Positions 6,549 to 8,460 of a DNA stretch of 8,460 bases are shown one piece after another. The stretch comes from Planctomycetaceae bacterium (GTDB taxonomy: Bacteria > Planctomycetota > Phycisphaerae > Phycisphaerales > SM1A02). Position numbers and translations under genes: made by a program. The stretch is from positions 1 through 8,460 of the forward strand of contig JAIYCA010000063.1 in the NCBI GenBank assembly GCA_027488265.1, in the 5' to 3' direction. The notes beneath the pieces are model-generated. The model made no database searches. It saw only the letters and a program-made list of their open reading frames with translations, and was not told where the DNA came from. Within the stretch, counting starts at the first letter, position 1. Each line of letters opens with the position of its first letter.

Positions 6549-7348
6549 TGGTTCGCCGCGCACTCACGATCGTCGAGACACTCGTGGTCATCGGTGTCCT
6601 CACGGTGCTCCTTGCGATCGTTCTTCCAACAACGGCAACGGTCCGTGCGTCTTCACGCGCGGCGAGTTGCCAATCAAATCTGCGACAACTCGGGCTCGCA
6701 GCGACGACCTACGCCACGCAGAATCGTGAGGCGTATCCCGCCGCGATTCTCTACAAGATGGGCGGCAGCGGGCTCATCACGAGCGCGTGGGATTTTGAAC
6801 AGCGACCTGGCGGCGAAGTCCGACCGAGTGTGCTTTGGGACTTCGCAAACGGCGGTCACGACGTGCAGCAATGCCCAGAGTTCCTCGGGGCTTCGACGTT
6901 CGGACTCGATCCATCGACGGGCTACAACTACAACACGACCTACGTCGGCGCTGAAGGAAGATTCCCTGAACTCGATGCGAACGGGCGATGGGTCGACGGC
7001 TGGTCACTCGCACGACGCGGCCTTTCGAGCGCACAGTTTCGTCGCACGTCGACCACTGCACTCTTCGGTGAAGGTGGTTGGCGCGGCGGAGCGAACAAAT
7101 TCATGCGCGCGCCAAGTGCCGTGGTCGAAAACGATCTCCCGACGGTGTACGGCGGCGCACAAGCGTTCCGACACACAGGCTGCACACATGTGTGCTTTCT
7201 CGACGGACACGTCTCGGGTGCCTGTGAATGCCACGACGGGGTGCACGCCCCAGAGTCCGCCCCAGAATCGTTGTTGACAGACGTGCTCGATTTTCCGCGC
7301 AACGGATTTCTTTCGGACGACGACTCCTCGTACGATCCGCGCTCCTGA
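6545..7348 (+). CDS. Prepilin-like (type II secretion pseudopilin-type) protein with H-X9-DG motif
   Basis: This 267-residue protein starts at ATG 6545, overlapping the upstream stop as ATGA, with GGAGG (6534-6538) 6 nt before it, so the two genes are translationally coupled. The N-terminus MMVRRA/LTIVETLVVIGVL is a type III prepilin signal: basic leader, cut after A6, conserved Glu at mature position 5, then a hydrophobic helix to about residue 28. CQSNLRQLGLAATTYA follows, typical of planctomycete DUF1559-like prepilins. Near the C-terminus RHTGCTHVCFLDGHV carries the H-X9-DG motif (H210, D220, G221), followed by an unusual Cys/His cluster (C213, H215, C217, H222, C227, C229, H230, H234). 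Prepilin peptidase should process it and it would sit in the inner membrane or a pseudopilus. Sharing the riboswitch operon suggests it serves the surface protein. Specific function unknown. Confidence 0.88.
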   Translation: MMVRRALTIVETLVVIGVLTVLLAIVLPTTATVRASSRAASCQSNLRQLGLAATTYATQNREAYPAAILYKMGGSGLITSAWDFEQRPGGEVRPSVLWDFANGGHDVQQCPEFLGASTFGLDPSTGYNYNTTYVGAEGRFPELDANGRWVDGWSLARRGLSSAQFRRTSTTALFGEGGWRGGANKFMRAPSAVVENDLPTVYGGAQAFRHTGCTHVCFLDGHVSGACECHDGVHAPESAPESLLTDVLDFPRNGFLSDDDSSYDPRS

Positions 7349-7387
7349 CGATCGTCCACGCACCGGGGCGTGGAATGCTTCGACGCC

Positions 7388-7407
7388 GCAGCGAAGCGCT
7401 GCTTTTT
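7388..7407 (+). terminator. Intrinsic terminator after the prepilin-like gene
   Basis: GCAGCG (7388-7393) pairs with CGCTGC (7397-7402) around a 3-nt loop, directly followed by TTTTT (7403-7407). A second hairpin, TCCACGC/GCGTGGA, lies just upstream near 7354-7373. The terminator is about 40 bp after the prepilin stop and probably ends the riboswitch operon. It also argues against starting the next gene at the ATG at 7370. Confidence 0.65.
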
Positions 7408-7438
7408 CGACTTCGCCACCATTGCGCCACGGAACACC

Positions 7439-7654
7439 ATGGGTTCACGCATCGAAATCGACCGCTGTGTTTGTTACGACGTGCGCTTCGAAACTTTGAA
7501 GTGCGCGCTCGACGAACGCCCGCGCACGCTCGATGAAATTCGCTCGGAGTTTGGCTGCATGGATTGCTGCGGCATGTGTCGCCCCTACATCGAACGCATG
7601 CTCGAGACGGGCGAAACTGTGTTTCACCAAATCATCCTGCCGCAAGACGTGTGA
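7439..7654 (+). CDS. BFD-like [2Fe-2S]-binding protein
   Basis: This 71-residue cytoplasmic protein has the bacterioferritin-associated-ferredoxin (BFD-like) pattern: C10-V-C12, then a helical segment with TLDEI, then C40MDCCGMC47 followed by RPYIERML. By family comparison C10, C12, C44 and C47 should bind a [2Fe-2S] cluster; C40 and C43 are extra. Stand-alone domains of this type serve as small electron carriers or iron-release partners, but the partner here is not visible. The ATG at 7439 is chosen because the domain begins right after it and an intrinsic terminator occupies the region after the alternative in-frame ATG at 7370. A weak CGGA lies 8-11 nt before the chosen start. It is 90 bp after the prepilin gene, so it is expressed either by read-through or from an unseen promoter. 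Confidence 0.85.
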   Translation: MGSRIEIDRCVCYDVRFETLKCALDERPRTLDEIRSEFGCMDCCGMCRPYIERMLETGETVFHQIILPQDV

Positions 7655-7663
7655 GGCGTGCAA

Positions 7664-7765
7664 TCACGAGCGCGAAGCGCGAGATAAAAGTCACGAGCGC
7701 GAAGCGCGAGAAAAACTCACGAGCGCGGAGCGCGAGAAAAAAGTCACGAGCGCCCAAAGCGCCGC
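7664..7765. repeat. 26-27 bp tandem repeat, four copies, overlapping the 3' end of mutL
   Basis: Copies start at 7664, 7691, 7717 and 7744 (spacing 27, 26, 27). Each begins TCACGAGCGC, continues GAAGCGCGAG and, in the first three, ends in an A-rich stretch. The fourth is diverged (CCAAAGCGCC) and lies inside mutL, with its TCA supplying the mutL stop codon. GCGC-GAA-GCGC can form a short hairpin; on the minus strand T-runs follow some copies, so the array may help end mutL transcription. Confidence 0.9.
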
Positions 7766-8460
7766 TCTAATTCGCCGCGCGGAATTCGAATCGATGTCGG
7801 ACGACCGTGCGGACACGACGCTGCGCGTTCGATCTCAACTCGCATCTTGAGAAGCGCGCGGATCTCCGCGTGCGAAAGCGTGTCCCCCGCTTTCACCGCA
7901 GCCTTACACGCCATCATGTCGAGCACTTCATGCAGCGCCGCTTCAAGCGAGAGCAGTGAGCCGTGCTCCAGTGCTTTGGCCAAGAGATCACGGAGAAACT
8001 GTGCAGCATCCACGCCGCGCGAGTGCAGCAAGGTGGGCACTGCATCCACGACCACCGCGCGTGCACCGAACGGCCTTGCGGTGATTCCGAGCCGCGTGAG
8101 GAGCGGCGAAATCTCTTCGAGAAGTTCTACTTCGCGCACCGAACAATCGATGGGAACAGGCACAAGGAGCCGCTGAGACTCAAGCGTACCTTCGGCAACG
8201 CGCGTAAGAAACGTGGCGAACATCGCGCGTTCGTGCAAGGCGTGTTGGTCCACAATCACGATGCCGTCGGCGTCTTCGGTCACCACGTAGCCACCGAGTA
8301 GTTGGATGAATGCGAACTCATCGTGGTGGATTGCGGGGTTTGGATGCGGATTCGTCGCGCGCGATGCCGAGTCGCCAGCAGCCGTCGCCTCGCCCTGCTC
8401 GACTTCTGCACGCGCACCTGCGCGATCAAGCTCCGCGGTCAGCGCAGCGAAAGCCGAGAA
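7744..8460 (-). CDS. mutL: DNA mismatch repair protein MutL, C-terminal part (5' end beyond window)
   Basis: The last 238 codons are visible; the frame stays open to the window edge, so an internal Met at 8286 is not the start. Residues from HHDEFAFIQLLGGYVV onward are the MutL C-terminal dimerisation domain. DQHALHERAMF matches the endonuclease motif DQHA(X)2E(X)4E, except that the last Glu position is Ala. ACKAAVKAGD and CPHGRPT match the other conserved metal-site motifs, and LERRF near the end matches the C-terminal FxR-type motif. The low-complexity Ala/Glu/Asp stretch nearest the window edge fits the variable linker before this domain. MutL couples MutS mismatch recognition to strand incision and excision. 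The presence of these motifs suggests an organism using nicking MutL rather than the MutH pathway. The last codons (GRS and stop) lie in the repeat array. Confidence 0.93.
   Translation of the reverse strand, partial: FSAFAALTAELDRAGARAEVEQGEATAAGDSASRATNPHPNPAIHHDEFAFIQLLGGYVVTEDADGIVIVDQHALHERAMFATFLTRVAEGTLESQRLLVPVPIDCSVREVELLEEISPLLTRLGITARPFGARAVVVDAVPTLLHSRGVDAAQFLRDLLAKALEHGSLLSLEAALHEVLDMMACKAAVKAGDTLSHAEIRALLKMRVEIERAASCPHGRPTSIRIPRGELERRFGRS

Noticed and set aside
7370..7438. Upstream start for the BFD-like protein
   Set aside because: The added 23 residues lie over an intrinsic terminator hairpin and T-run and precede the conserved domain; the ATG at 7439 fits better.
7664..7765. 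CRISPR array
   Set aside because: The units are directly adjacent with only a few variable A-rich bases between them; there are no spacers and no cas genes.
8286..8286. Start codon of a short separate gene at 8286 (minus)
   Set aside because: The frame continues open to the window edge with recognisable MutL C-terminal domain sequence before this Met, so it is an internal codon.

Overview
The window looks like chromosomal DNA of a planctomycete, most likely of the Phycisphaerae. This is inferred from GC-rich sequence, a surface protein ending in paired dockerin-like EF-hand repeats, a prepilin-like protein with a planctomycete-style C-terminal H-X9-DG motif, and large exported HEAT-repeat and PA14/metalloprotease proteins. 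No mobile element, phage gene or CRISPR array is visible.

Layout. Positions 1-1982 (minus) hold a secreted reprolysin-like zinc metalloprotease followed by an Ig/cadherin-like domain and the start of a PA14 domain; its C-terminus runs off the window. Divergent from it is a tRNA-Thr(CGT) gene (2155-2226) with its own promoter. A 415-bp gene-free stretch follows, holding two short tandem-repeat tracts and a strong terminator hairpin. Positions 2642-4852 (minus) encode an exported alpha-solenoid (HEAT/TPR-like) protein with an embedded degenerate receiver-like domain. A 619-bp intergenic region then carries a promoter and two leader hairpins for that gene, an inverted/direct repeat cluster, a plus-strand promoter candidate and a clear cobalamin (B12) riboswitch.

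The riboswitch leads an operon of two translationally coupled genes: an exported surface protein with a dockerin-like tail (5472-6548) and a prepilin-like protein (6545-7348). The operon appears to end at an intrinsic terminator at 7388-7407. A small BFD-like [2Fe-2S] protein (7439-7654) follows. It converges on the 3' part of mutL (7744-8460, minus), with four copies of a 26-27 bp repeat between them; the last copy supplies the mutL stop codon.

The most notable system is the B12-riboswitch-controlled surface protein plus prepilin-like pair. B12 riboswitches normally repress synthesis, uptake or B12-independent alternatives, so this pair is a candidate envelope module for corrinoid capture or a related function. 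That role is an inference; no transporter or cobalamin biosynthesis gene is present in the window.
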